This document shows positions 33,051 to 41,363 of a stretch of 64,000 nt of DNA, piece after piece (the stretch's first letter is position 1; the number at the start of each line of letters is the position of its first letter). This stretch comes from VRUE01 sp035318745 (GTDB lineage Bacteria; Actinomycetota; Thermoleophilia; Solirubrobacterales; 70-9). A program made the position numbers and the translations under genes. The notes under the pieces were generated by a model. That model had not been told where the DNA came from. It did not search any database and saw only the letters and a program-made list of their open reading frames with translations. The stretch spans positions 1 through 64,000 of the forward strand of contig DATHEA010000030.1 in the NCBI GenBank assembly GCA_035318745.1, written 5' to 3'.

Positions 33051-33842
33051 CTAGCGCTTGCGGCGCTTGCCGGAGCGCTTGCTCGGCCGGGCGGCGAACC
33101 GCAGGGTGCGCTCGCTCTCCTTCGCGACCGCCTCCCCCATCGCGATCTGAAAGGTGGCCAATAGGGCACCGGCGGCGAGTGGCCGCATCCGTTCGAGCGC
33201 CTCGCTCATCCGCGGCCAATCGCGCTCGGGCCGACCGGCGCGATCGAACGGCTGCCATACCTCTTTGACGAAGAGGTCGACGAAGGCGCGCGCGACGCCG
33301 TCGGCATGGCGGCGCAGTTTTTGCGCAGTCACAAGGGCGCCCTCGGCGCTGACTCCAAGCTCGGCCAGCTCGGCGGCGGCGCGCAAGAGCTGGGGACTGA
33401 TCACCTCGACGCGGCCGTCGGGCAGGGTGCGGAAGATGCCCAGCTTTTCTGCCCGTCGGGTCAGTTTGGGATCTGCCGCCTCGCTCCAAATCCCGGCCAA
33501 CTCGTCGGCATCGACGATCTCCGGCGCCTCGTCTTCGAAGGGGACGCGGAGGGCACGGGTGAAATCGAAGATCGCCGAAGCCGAGCCGTCGCCGCTGTCG
33601 AGCACACGACGGATCGCCTCCAGGTTGAGCCCGTCCGCCTGCATCTCACGGGTCAGCTCGATCCGCGCGACGTGCTCCTCACCGTAGTAGCCGGTGCGGC
33701 CGCGGACTGTGGGTGGGGGCAACAGTCCTCGCGTCTGGTGGGCCCGAATGTTGCGGACGGTCATCCCGGTTCGCTCCGCCAACTGGCGGATCGTCATCTC
33801 GCCCTCGGCGGGCTTGGCGCCCTTGGAACCGTTACTACTCAT
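33051..33842 (-). CDS. MerR family regulator with large C-terminal domain
   Basis: 263 aa. N-terminal MerR domain: MTIRQLAERTGMTVRNIRAH then QTRGLLPPPTVRGRTGYYGE. The remaining 180 residues form a helical domain (AELGVSAEGALVTAQKLRRH, PLAAGALLATFQIAMGEAVA) found in actinobacterial MerR proteins of unknown ligand. A basic tail KRSGKRRKR ends the chain. Located 20 nt downstream of the SDR gene, probably the same transcript. Confidence 0.85.
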   Translation of the reverse strand: MSSNGSKGAKPAEGEMTIRQLAERTGMTVRNIRAHQTRGLLPPPTVRGRTGYYGEEHVARIELTREMQADGLNLEAIRRVLDSGDGSASAIFDFTRALRVPFEDEAPEIVDADELAGIWSEAADPKLTRRAEKLGIFRTLPDGRVEVISPQLLRAAAELAELGVSAEGALVTAQKLRRHADGVARAFVDLFVKEVWQPFDRAGRPERDWPRMSEALERMRPLAAGALLATFQIAMGEAVAKESERTLRFAARPSKRSGKRRKR

Positions 33843-33862
33843 CTGAGTGCATGGTATGGGGG

Positions 33863-34573
33863 CTAGTCGCTGAGCGGCAGGCGCTGGCCGTTCATCTCCT
33901 GAGCAGCGTCGGAGCAGAGGAAGGCGATCGCGGCGCCAATGTGCTCTGCAGGGGTGAACGAGGAAAAGTCCCCCTCGGGCTTCTCCTCTTTCATCTGCTG
34001 AGTGAGGATCGCATCGACGACGACGATGTTGGCCGTCGCGGCGGTGCCGGCGAAGCCGTCGGCGAGGGCGAGCGTCCAGGCCTCAGCGGCAGCCTTGGCC
34101 GCGGCATAGGCGGCGTTGGAGTTCGATGGCGCCTGCGCCTGCTTGGCGGAGACAAGGACGAAACGGCCGTGCTCAGAGCCGAGGAGCGCATCATGGAAGG
34201 CACGGGTGGTGTGCTGGACGGTGCGGATCAGGAGGTCGTGGAGCAGGTCCCAGTCCGAGAGCGGCGCCTCGTGCAGCGCCTGCCCCCCACGCCAGCCGCC
34301 GACCAGATGCAACAGCCCGTCGACCCGGCCGAAGCGCTCGAGCAGCGCCGCGCACCAGGCCCGCGCCGCCTCCTCGTCGAGCAGGTCGACCCCGCGCCCG
34401 TCCCAGCGCTCGGCAGGCAGTCCCAGCTCAGTGCCGACCTCCTCGACGCGCCCTTGCGTGTGATCGGCGGCGGCGACGGTGGCGCCATCGGCCGCCAGGC
34501 GCTCGGCCACGACCGGCCCCAAGCCACCGCCGATGCCGGCGATGGCGTAAACACGGCCGTCGAGGTTGCTCAT
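33863..34573 (-). CDS. Short-chain dehydrogenase/reductase
   Basis: 236 aa from ATG 34573. Cofactor motif GIGGGLG at the N-terminus, Asn in LHLVGGWRGG region, catalytic Ser-Tyr-Lys in VSAKQAQAPSNSNAAYAAAK. The first beta-strand starts at residue 7, so the ATG at 34573 is the only plausible start. That ATG is only one base from the 3' end of tRNA-Tyr, leaving no room for a leader or Shine-Dalgarno beyond tRNA sequence. The mRNA may be produced by tRNA 3' processing and translated leaderless. Confidence 0.88.
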   Translation of the reverse strand: MSNLDGRVYAIAGIGGGLGPVVAERLAADGATVAAADHTQGRVEEVGTELGLPAERWDGRGVDLLDEEAARAWCAALLERFGRVDGLLHLVGGWRGGQALHEAPLSDWDLLHDLLIRTVQHTTRAFHDALLGSEHGRFVLVSAKQAQAPSNSNAAYAAAKAAAEAWTLALADGFAGTAATANIVVVDAILTQQMKEEKPEGDFSSFTPAEHIGAAIAFLCSDAAQEMNGQRLPLSD

Positions 34574-34574
34574 A

Positions 34575-34656
34575 TGGGGGAGGCAGGATTCGAACCTGCG
34601 TAGGCAGAGCCAATGCGTTTACAGCGCATCTCCTTTAACCACTCGGACACTCCCCC
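34575..34656 (-). tRNA. tRNA-Tyr (GTA)
   Basis: Class II tRNA of 82 nt. Acceptor GGGGGAG pairs with CTCCCCC. The anticodon loop CTGTAAA gives GTA. A long variable arm follows, and the T-arm has GGTTCGAATCC. CCA is not encoded: the discriminator A is followed by TATG, of which ATG is the SDR start codon. Confidence 0.97.
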
Positions 34657-34677
34657 GAGGCGGTGCGAGTTTACCGG

Positions 34678-34727
34678 GACGTGCCGGTGCTCAGGTGCCC
34701 ATATGGACCCTTCTCCACCGGCACGTC
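34678..34727. repeat. Perfect 12-nt inverted repeat upstream of tRNA-Tyr
   Basis: GACGTGCCGGTG (34678-34689) and CACCGGCACGTC (34716-34727), spacer 26 nt. There is no U run. It may end the SnoaL transcript (minus strand) or act as a processing signal upstream of the tRNA. Confidence 0.5.
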
Positions 34728-34746
34728 TGCGTCAGTCATCTGACGG

Positions 34747-35124
34747 CTAGGTCTCGACGCCCAAGCGGGCGGCCATCTGCTCGTTGAAGGCGGTGAGGGC
34801 TGACATCGGGCGCATGAAGACGGTCAGCTCGGCTACGCGACCCTCCTCGTCGAGCTCGAGGAAGTCAATGCCCTCAAGCTCGCGGTCGCCGACCCGGGCT
34901 TTGAAGCGGAGGACTACCGACCCGTCCCCGGCGAGCTCGTCGGTGTAGCGGAAGTCCTCCAGGGTCGCGGCGACATGGGTCAGCACCTGGATCACGATCT
35001 CGCGGCTCTCGAAGCCGCGGAAGAGGATCGGGCTGTGCAGGACGACGTCCTCGCGCAGCGTCGCCTCCATCGCCTGGAGGTTCTTTGCCTGGGCGGCCAG
35101 GCGGAATGGATGCGGCACGGCCAT
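34747..35124 (-). CDS. SnoaL/NTF2-like protein
   Basis: 125 aa from ATG 35124. Pattern MAVPHPFRLAAQAKNLQAME, HSPILFRGFESREIVIQVLT and GIDFLELDEEGRVAELTVFM fits a small NTF2-like protein. Reaction unknown. Upstream in-frame Ser-rich sequence is judged non-coding. Downstream of the nitroreductase-family gene by 16 nt. Confidence 0.83.
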   Translation of the reverse strand: MAVPHPFRLAAQAKNLQAMEATLREDVVLHSPILFRGFESREIVIQVLTHVAATLEDFRYTDELAGDGSVVLRFKARVGDRELEGIDFLELDEEGRVAELTVFMRPMSALTAFNEQMAARLGVET

Positions 35125-35140
35125 CGCGCCAGACTCTACG

Positions 35141-35602
35141 TCAGCGGGGCTCGAGGACGAAGAGGGCGATGTCGCGATCGGTGCGCGCCTCGTACTCTTC
35201 GAAGCCCGAGAACTGCTCGACGTGCTTGCGCCAGAGGTCGGCCCGCTCATCGCCCTCCGCCACCCGCGCCCGCACCGGCCGTCGCTCGCGCCCTACCTCC
35301 ACCTCGGCGTCGGGGTTGGACTTCAGGTTGAGCGACCAGGCCGGGCTGCGGTTGTGGCCGGCGTTGGAGCCGATCACGACCACATTCGCGCCGTCGGCCA
35401 GGTAGACGACCGGAGCGGTCCGCGCCTGGCCGGATTTACGGCCGGTCGTCGTCAGCAACAGCACCGGCGCTTCGTTGATCTTCCCCCCGATGCGCCCCCC
35501 AGAGAATCGGTAGAGCGGGATGTTGAGCTTGCCGACCCAACGCAGACCGGTCGCACCCATCATCTGCGACATGCGCGAATAGAACTTGTCCCCGGAAGGC
35601 AC
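35141..35602 (-). CDS. Deazaflavin-dependent oxidoreductase, nitroreductase (DDN) family
   Basis: 153 aa. The split-barrel family signature is LLLTTTGRKSGQARTAPVVY, followed by NVVVIGSNAGHNRSPAWSLN and VEVGRERRPVRAR. Mycobacterial relatives reduce quinones or nitroimidazoles with F420H2. Intact, unlike the frameshifted paralogue at 9071-9659. Confidence 0.9.
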   Translation of the reverse strand: MPSGDKFYSRMSQMMGATGLRWVGKLNIPLYRFSGGRIGGKINEAPVLLLTTTGRKSGQARTAPVVYLADGANVVVIGSNAGHNRSPAWSLNLKSNPDAEVEVGRERRPVRARVAEGDERADLWRKHVEQFSGFEEYEARTDRDIALFVLEPR

Positions 35603-35628
35603 GGCCGCAGTATGCCTCCTGACGAGTC

Positions 35629-35710
35629 GGAAACGTCGTCAGGCAAGGACGCAGGGAGCGCCGTGTGCTCTGCACACAAGCGACCGAGGACGCCGCATGA
35701 CGGCGTTTCC
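35629..35710. repeat. Nested imperfect palindrome downstream of sigA
   Basis: Outer arms 35629-35641 and 35698-35710 match in 12 of 13 positions (GGAAACGTCGTCA). The centre has a GTGTGC-TCT-GCACAC hairpin (35663-35677), and the intervening flanks are partly complementary. Total 82 nt, similar in size and nested form to the two palindromic elements at 2641 and 25319, but without their shared core. It could also serve as the sigA transcript 3' hairpin. Confidence 0.55.
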
Positions 35711-35721
35711 GGCCGTCAGCG

Positions 35722-36843
35722 TCAGCTTGCTTCGCGGAGCATCTGTGCCTCCGGCAGATGCTGAAGTTTCTTCAGCGTGTTGTTCTCGATCTGGCGGATC
35801 CGCTCGCGGGTGACGCCGAACGTGTTGCCCACCTCCTCGAGCGTCAGCGGCTCCAGACCGGTGAGGCCGTAGCGAAGCTCGATCACCTGCCGCTCGCGCT
35901 CGGGCAGGGCCGAGAGCGCTTTGCGCACACCCTCCTTCTGCATGTGTTCGCTCGCCTCTTCGAAGGGCTCGGCAACCGTGTCGTCGGCGACGAAATCGCC
36001 AAGCTCGGAATCGTCCTCGTCGCCCACCGGTTTCTCCAGTGAGACCGGCAGCTGCGCGACGCGGAGGATCTCCCGCACTTCGGCCAGCGGCCAGCGCAGC
36101 TCCTCGGCGATCTCGGCCGGCTCGGGCTCGCGACCGAAGCGCTGCACCAGCTGGCGCTCGACGTGGGCGACGCGGTTCAGCTTCTCGACCATGTGCACCG
36201 GGATGCGGATCGTCCGTGCCTTGTCGGCGATCGCCCGGGTCACCGCCTGCCGGATCCACCAGGTTGCGTAGGTGGAGAACTTGTAGCCGCGCCGGTAGTC
36301 GAACTTCTCCACCGCCCGGATCAAGCCGAGCGAGCCCTCCTGGATCAGGTCGAGAAAGCTGAGCCCGCGACCCAGATAGCCTTTTGCGATCGAGACGACG
36401 AGCCGCAGGTTGGCCTCGACCATCTGCCGCTTGGCGATCATGTCGCCGCGCTCGATCCGCTTCGCCAGTTCGACCTCCTGGGCGGCGGTAAGCAGGTCGA
36501 CCCGGCCGATCGAGCGCAAGTAGAGGCGCAGAGAGTCGAGGCTGGGTTCGATCGTCAGGTCCAGCTCCTGTTTGCGCCCGGCGCCGTTGGTGGACTCGGC
36601 GCGCTGCTCCTTGTAAGCGCTGACGCCGTCCTCGGCGATCACTTCGACTCCGTGCTCGACCAGGTGAGCGTGCAGGCCGGCGACCTGCTCCTTGGTCACC
36701 TCCACCTCCTCGAGTGTGGAGGCGATCTGCTCGAAGGTGAGATACCCGCGGTCGCGGCCGAGCGCAACCAGCGACTGGAGCTCCTGTGGCCCCGCCGGTT
36801 GCTCGCTCGAATCCTGATTCAGTCCCTGGGGGACCGTCTCCAA
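35722..36843 (-). CDS. sigA: RNA polymerase primary sigma factor (group 1)
   Basis: 373 aa. Region 1.1-like N-terminus; region 1.2 DSLRLYLRSIGRVDLLTAAQ; region 2 with MVEANLRLVVSIAKGYLGRG and FDYRRGYKFSTYATWWIRQA; region 3; and region 4.2 LTLEEVGNTFGVTRERIRQI. There is no long non-conserved region, as in Gram-positive housekeeping factors. Short length and intact 1.1 suggest the vegetative sigma factor (SigA/RpoD), though a close HrdB/SigB-type paralogue cannot be excluded. It diverges from folE2. Confidence 0.92.
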   Translation of the reverse strand: METVPQGLNQDSSEQPAGPQELQSLVALGRDRGYLTFEQIASTLEEVEVTKEQVAGLHAHLVEHGVEVIAEDGVSAYKEQRAESTNGAGRKQELDLTIEPSLDSLRLYLRSIGRVDLLTAAQEVELAKRIERGDMIAKRQMVEANLRLVVSIAKGYLGRGLSFLDLIQEGSLGLIRAVEKFDYRRGYKFSTYATWWIRQAVTRAIADKARTIRIPVHMVEKLNRVAHVERQLVQRFGREPEPAEIAEELRWPLAEVREILRVAQLPVSLEKPVGDEDDSELGDFVADDTVAEPFEEASEHMQKEGVRKALSALPERERQVIELRYGLTGLEPLTLEEVGNTFGVTRERIRQIENNTLKKLQHLPEAQMLREAS

Positions 36844-36953
36844 CGGCTCGATATCACTGCCTCCACTGCAACCCTGTTCCCCTCCCGGGGGCCGGCCCCA
36901 TCGCTCCGACCTCCGGGAGTATAGGGAGCAAATCGCCTACGCTTCGTCTGCCG

Positions 36954-37961
36954 ATGGCAACCCGTTCCACCACTCCGCTCTCCTCCACCACTGTCGATGT
37001 GCAGTCGGGAACCCCTGACACTCAGGTGAGCCTCTCGCGGGTAGGCGTGACCGGGGTCGAGAAGGTGATCCGGGTCAAGGCGGACGGCACCGAGAACCTC
37101 TACCACGCGGATTTCGAGTGCTTCGTCGACCTCAATCCGCGCCAGGCGGGCGTCCACATGTCGCGCTTCGAGGAAATCGTCGGCGAGGCGATCGACGAGG
37201 TCGTCCTCGGCGAGGCGTTTCGCGCCGAGGTGCTCGCCGCTCACATCGCCCAGCGGGTTCGCGAGCGCCAGGGCGGGTTGCGAGCCGAGGTCTCGGTCAC
37301 GGCGCGCTACCCGGAGACGGTTACGACCCCGGTCAGCGGCATCAGCACCCAGGAGATCTACGTCCTGCTCGGTACCGCGGTCGACTCCCTGCGCGGTACG
37401 CGAACGCTGACCGGCGTCCAGGCCCAGGGGATGACCGCCTGCCCCTGCGCGCAGGAGATGGTCGGCGGCCTCGCCCGCGAACGGCTCGCCGAGCGCGGCT
37501 TCGACGCCGAGCAGATCGAGGCGGCGATCGAGGCGGTGCCGATCGCCACCCATAACCAGCGCGGCATCGGCACCCTTCACATCGGCTGCCCGGAGGGCGG
37601 CCCGGCGTGGATCGACGCACCTGAGCTGCTGCGGATCGTCGAGCAGTCAATGAGCTCGGAGATCTACGAGCTGATGAAGCGTCCCGACGAGCTCGCGGTC
37701 GTTGCCAAGGCGCACTCGCAGCCGCGCTTCGTCGAGGACTGCGTGCGGGAGATGGTGCGCCGGGTCATCGCCGACTATCCGGACCTGCCTGGCGACGCCT
37801 TCGTGATGGCGCGCCAGGAGAACCTGGAGACGATCCACCGCCACAACGTGATCGCCGAGCGCTACGGCAAGCTCGACGACCTGCGCGCCGAGCTCGCCAG
37901 CAGCGAGCACGAGCGCCGCCACACGACTATGCGCGAGTGGCTGGAGGCGCCGGCGAGTTGA
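36954..37961 (+). CDS. folE2: GTP cyclohydrolase FolE2/MptA (type IB)
   Basis: 335 aa from ATG 36954. Family markers: SLSRVGVTGVEKVIRVKADG, GVHMSRFEEIV, the catalytic-cysteine region GMTACPCAQEMV and THNQRGIGTLHIG. Makes 7,8-dihydroneopterin triphosphate (FolE2) or the 2',3'-cyclic phosphate (MptA) from GTP. FolE2 often replaces zinc-dependent FolE under zinc limitation. Its 3' end overlaps the convergent pgsA by 35 nt. Confidence 0.92.
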   Translation: MATRSTTPLSSTTVDVQSGTPDTQVSLSRVGVTGVEKVIRVKADGTENLYHADFECFVDLNPRQAGVHMSRFEEIVGEAIDEVVLGEAFRAEVLAAHIAQRVRERQGGLRAEVSVTARYPETVTTPVSGISTQEIYVLLGTAVDSLRGTRTLTGVQAQGMTACPCAQEMVGGLARERLAERGFDAEQIEAAIEAVPIATHNQRGIGTLHIGCPEGGPAWIDAPELLRIVEQSMSSEIYELMKRPDELAVVAKAHSQPRFVEDCVREMVRRVIADYPDLPGDAFVMARQENLETIHRHNVIAERYGKLDDLRAELASSEHERRHTTMREWLEAPAS

Positions 37962-38481
37962 GGCGCTTGCGCAGGCCGAGGAAGTAGTCGGCGCCGCTGA
38001 TCAGCGTCGCGGCAACCGCGACGTAGACGAGCACATTGACCCAGGTCGGCGCCGGGTTGGCGGCGATCAGGGCAAATATGGCGGCGATCTGCAGCACCGT
38101 CTTCAGCTTGCCCATCCAGCTGGCGGCGATCACGACGCCGCGCTCGGCGGCGATCGCCCGCAGCCCGGTGACGGCGATCTCGCGGGCGATGATCACCATC
38201 GCGACCCATGCCTGCAGGCGATTCAGCGAGACCAGCGAGACGAGCGCGGCGGTGATCAGGAGCTTGTCGGCAAGTGGGTCCATCAGTTTGCCGAAGGTGG
38301 TGACCGCGTCGCGCGAGCGAGCGAAGTAGCCGTCGAGACCGTCGGTGAGGGCCGCGAGGGCGAAGACGGCGGCGGCAAGCTCATCCCCGTTTGGCGTCTC
38401 GCCGAGCAGAGCGACCACCACGACTGGCACGGCGAGGATCCGCAGCAAGGTAAGCGCGTTGGGCAGGTTCAGTGGGAACAA
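37927..38481 (-). CDS. pgsA: CDP-diacylglycerol-glycerol-3-phosphate 3-phosphatidyltransferase
   Basis: 184 aa from TTG 38481, preceded by GGAG. The CDP-alcohol phosphotransferase motif is complete in LTDGLDGYFARSRDAVTTFG with KLMDPLADK. Four to six membrane helices. Makes phosphatidylglycerol phosphate, so it is probably essential. It starts 3 nt after the MMPL stop. Its last 35 nt overlap folE2 on the opposite strand. Confidence 0.9.
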   Translation of the reverse strand: MFPLNLPNALTLLRILAVPVVVVALLGETPNGDELAAAVFALAALTDGLDGYFARSRDAVTTFGKLMDPLADKLLITAALVSLVSLNRLQAWVAMVIIAREIAVTGLRAIAAERGVVIAASWMGKLKTVLQIAAIFALIAANPAPTWVNVLVYVAVAATLISGADYFLGLRKRLNSPAPPATRA

Positions 38482-38484
38482 GGC

Positions 38485-40680
38485 CTACTCCGTCTCGGTG
38501 GCAAGGGCGGCGTCGCGCTTGGCGAAGAAGTCATCCCCCTCGATGCTGACGTGGGGAAGGATGCGATCGAGCCGGCGCGGCATCCACCACATGCGCTTGC
38601 CGAGCAGCACCATCACGGCCGGAACCAGCAGGCAGCGGACCAGGGTCGCGTCGATCGCGATCGCCACCGCCAGGCCGACCCCGAACTCCTTCACCAGGGG
38701 GTTGCCGTTGAGGACGAAGCTGGTGAAGACGCAGACCATGATCGCCGCCGCCGAGGTGATCACGCGGCCGGTGTTGGCCAGGCCTTCGATCACGGCGCGT
38801 TTCGCGTCGCCGTGCGCCTTGTAGTGCTCTTGCATCTGGGTCAGCAGGAAGACCTCGTAGTCCATCGAGAGCCCGAAGAGGATCGCGAACATCAGCAGCG
38901 GCACGAAGCTGACTATCGGGATCGAGTGGTCGAGCCCGATCAGCGACGAAGCCCAGCCGAGCTGGAAGACCGCGGTGACGACGCCGTAGGCAGCGGCGAC
39001 CGAGAGCAGGTTCATCACCGCTGCCTTGACCGGGACCAGCAGCGAGCGGAAGGCGAGCAGCAGGACGATGAAGCTGAGCCCGACGACGATCGCGATCATC
39101 AGCGGCAGCTTGTCGCCGATCTGGGTGGCGAGATCGATGTAGCCGGCGGTCTGCCCACCCACGTTGGCGACGGCCCCGGTGCCGGCAAGCGCCTTGGGGA
39201 TCGCCGTGCTGCGCAGGTCTTCGACCAGGCTGACGGTCTCATCCGTCCACGGCGCCGAGTTGGAGATGACGGTGAAGACCGCGAACTTGCCGGCTTTGTC
39301 GAGAGTCGGTTCGGAGACCTCGGCAACGTCAGCGGCCGCGCCGACCCGTTTCTCGAGGCCCGGCAGCACCTCTTTCGCTTCGGCCGCGGTGCGGAATTCG
39401 GAGGCGATCAGCAGCGGCCCGCTGACCCCCGGCCCGAAGCCCTCCGTGAGGCTGTCGTAGGCCTGGCGTGCGGTAGTCGACTTGGGCAGGGCGCTGATGT
39501 CGTTCTGGCCGAGCTCGAGCTGGAAGATCGGTAGGGCGAGGACGACCAGGATCGCGAGAGCGGCAATCGCCGCGCGCCACGGCCGCGAGGCGACGCCGCG
39601 GGCCCAGCGGGTCCAGCCGTGGGGCTCGGAGTCGCCGGGGCCGGCCTTGCCGAATGAGACCCTGAGCGAGTTGATCCGCGGACCGAGGGCCCCCAACATC
39701 GCCGGCAGCAACGTGGTCGCCGCGGCGACGGCGATCACCACCGCGATCGCAGCGGTAAAGCCGAGCGTGCTGACCAGCGGGATGCCGGCGAAGGCAAGCG
39801 AGCAGAGCGCGATCACAACCGTGAAGCCGGCGAAGACGACGGCGCCGCCGGCGGTCGCGGTCGCACGGGCGATCGACTCGCGCAGCTCCATCCCGTCGGC
39901 TAGCTGCAGTTTGTGACGGGTGACGATGAAGAGGGCGTAGTCGATGCCGACGCCGAGGCCGATCATCGTCGCCAGGGTCGAGGCGACGCTTGGCACCTGG
40001 ACGACGTGCTCCAGCATGCGGATGACCGAAAGCGCGCAGGCGAGGCCGAGAACCGCCGAGAAGATCGGCAGCACCATCGCCGTCGCGGTGCCGAAGGCAA
40101 AGAGGAGGATGACGATCGCCGCCGCGATCCCGATCGCGTCGCTGGCGCCGGTGTCCGGCTTGGAGAGCGCCTGGCCGATGTAGGCGCCGACGGAGACCTT
40201 GAGACCGGCGGCGACGGCGGGATTGCCGGCGTCGAGGACCGCCGCGGCCTGGCTTTCGGTCAGTTCGCCCGGGCCGACGCCGAGCACGACCGGAACGTAG
40301 GCGACCGAGCGGTCTCTGCTGAGGAAGGCAGCGCCGGCGGGGGTGAGCGGGTTGACGGCCGAGTTGACGTCGTGCAACCCGTTCAGCCGCTGCACCGATT
40401 GATCGATCGCCGTCTTGTACTTGGACGCGGTGAGGGCGGCGCCCGCCTTCGCCTGGAAGACCAGCGGGTTGCTGCCGAATGCCTGTTCGGGCAGGTTCTT
40501 TTCGAGCGCTTCGGTCGCTTCGGTCGAGCCCGTACCCGGCAGGGTTAGGTTGTCGTTGGTCTTGCTGTCGCCGGCCTGGCCGAGGACCACTAGCGCCACG
40601 GCGGCGATAACCCAGACGGCGATCGTCGGCCAGTGATGGCGCGAGCAGAAGCGGCCGATCGCATAGAGAGGGGCGGTCAC
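38485..40680 (-). CDS. MMPL/RND-family membrane transporter
   Basis: 731 aa from GTG 40680, placed 7 nt after the upstream stop with GGAGG in front. It has twelve helices in two repeats, two large external loops, and the MMPL signatures GVGIDYALFIVTRHK and LSMDYEVFLLTQMQE. Actinobacterial MMPL proteins export lipids, siderophores or drugs. Neighbours are a ferritin-like lipoprotein upstream and pgsA downstream, so a membrane-lipid role is possible but not shown. Confidence 0.92.
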   Translation of the reverse strand: MTAPLYAIGRFCSRHHWPTIAVWVIAAVALVVLGQAGDSKTNDNLTLPGTGSTEATEALEKNLPEQAFGSNPLVFQAKAGAALTASKYKTAIDQSVQRLNGLHDVNSAVNPLTPAGAAFLSRDRSVAYVPVVLGVGPGELTESQAAAVLDAGNPAVAAGLKVSVGAYIGQALSKPDTGASDAIGIAAAIVILLFAFGTATAMVLPIFSAVLGLACALSVIRMLEHVVQVPSVASTLATMIGLGVGIDYALFIVTRHKLQLADGMELRESIARATATAGGAVVFAGFTVVIALCSLAFAGIPLVSTLGFTAAIAVVIAVAAATTLLPAMLGALGPRINSLRVSFGKAGPGDSEPHGWTRWARGVASRPWRAAIAALAILVVLALPIFQLELGQNDISALPKSTTARQAYDSLTEGFGPGVSGPLLIASEFRTAAEAKEVLPGLEKRVGAAADVAEVSEPTLDKAGKFAVFTVISNSAPWTDETVSLVEDLRSTAIPKALAGTGAVANVGGQTAGYIDLATQIGDKLPLMIAIVVGLSFIVLLLAFRSLLVPVKAAVMNLLSVAAAYGVVTAVFQLGWASSLIGLDHSIPIVSFVPLLMFAILFGLSMDYEVFLLTQMQEHYKAHGDAKRAVIEGLANTGRVITSAAAIMVCVFTSFVLNGNPLVKEFGVGLAVAIAIDATLVRCLLVPAVMVLLGKRMWWMPRRLDRILPHVSIEGDDFFAKRDAALATETE

Positions 40681-40687
40681 GCCGGGA

Positions 40688-41311
40688 TCATCCTCCACCG
40701 TCCGGACCGCTGACATCCGGGGGTGGCACTTCGCCGCCGTCGAATCCCTCCGGCACCGAGGCGACCCGGCTTGCGCCCAGCGCCTGACGCAGCACCACCA
40801 GGTGCTGGGCATGACCGGCGGCAAGTGCGGTGTCGAGTGTCCGCGGCGTCGACGTGTTGAGGCGCGGCGCCACGGCCTCGTAGAAGGCGAGGCCGGCGCT
40901 TTCGAGCTCGTAGGCAAGGGCGAGGAACGCCCCCCCACCCTTGACCTGCGTGAAGTCGAGCTCTTCCGCTGCAGCTTCGGTGTCCCCACCCAGCCCCCGG
41001 ATCGCCTTGGTCAGGGCGTCGACGTACTCCTGCTCTTGGGCGCGCAGCTGCCGCCCGAGCACACGCTCGGAGTCGAGCAGCAGGCCGTTGCCGCGGGTGT
41101 AGGCGTCGAGCGCCGTCAACTCACGCGAGAGGCCTTCGTTCAGGATCGCGGCGTCGCTTCCCTTTTCGGGATCGGTCTCGGCACCATGGCCGCTGTCGCC
41201 GCAACCGGCGGCGACCAGCCCGAGCGCCGCAAGGGCGACGGCCAAAAAGGCGGCGGCGCGGCCGAAGCCGCGCCGCCTGCCATAGCCACCTGCTGACGAA
41301 TCGGTGCCCAC
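40688..41311 (-). CDS. Ferritin-like domain lipoprotein
   Basis: 207 aa. Lipoprotein signal ending LGLVAAGC. The mature chain is mostly helical with ILNEGLSRELTALDAYTRG, LRAQEQEYVDALTKAIRG, ALAYELESAGLAFYEAVAP and AGHAQHLVVLRQALG. This is the E...E/H spacing of a ferritin-like four-helix bundle. Pro/Gly tail. Co-oriented with the MMPL gene 7 nt downstream. Metal binding is inferred, not shown. Confidence 0.78.
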   Translation of the reverse strand: MGTDSSAGGYGRRRGFGRAAAFLAVALAALGLVAAGCGDSGHGAETDPEKGSDAAILNEGLSRELTALDAYTRGNGLLLDSERVLGRQLRAQEQEYVDALTKAIRGLGGDTEAAAEELDFTQVKGGGAFLALAYELESAGLAFYEAVAPRLNTSTPRTLDTALAAGHAQHLVVLRQALGASRVASVPEGFDGGEVPPPDVSGPDGGG

Positions 41312-41363
41312 AGGCCGACAAGCCTATGGGCTGTGGATTGCTGGGTGCGCCAGGTGAGCCCTC

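Noticed and set aside
34566..34787. Plus-strand ORF with GRQDSNLRRQSQCVYSASPL
   Set aside because: Antisense of tRNA-Tyr and therefore not coding.
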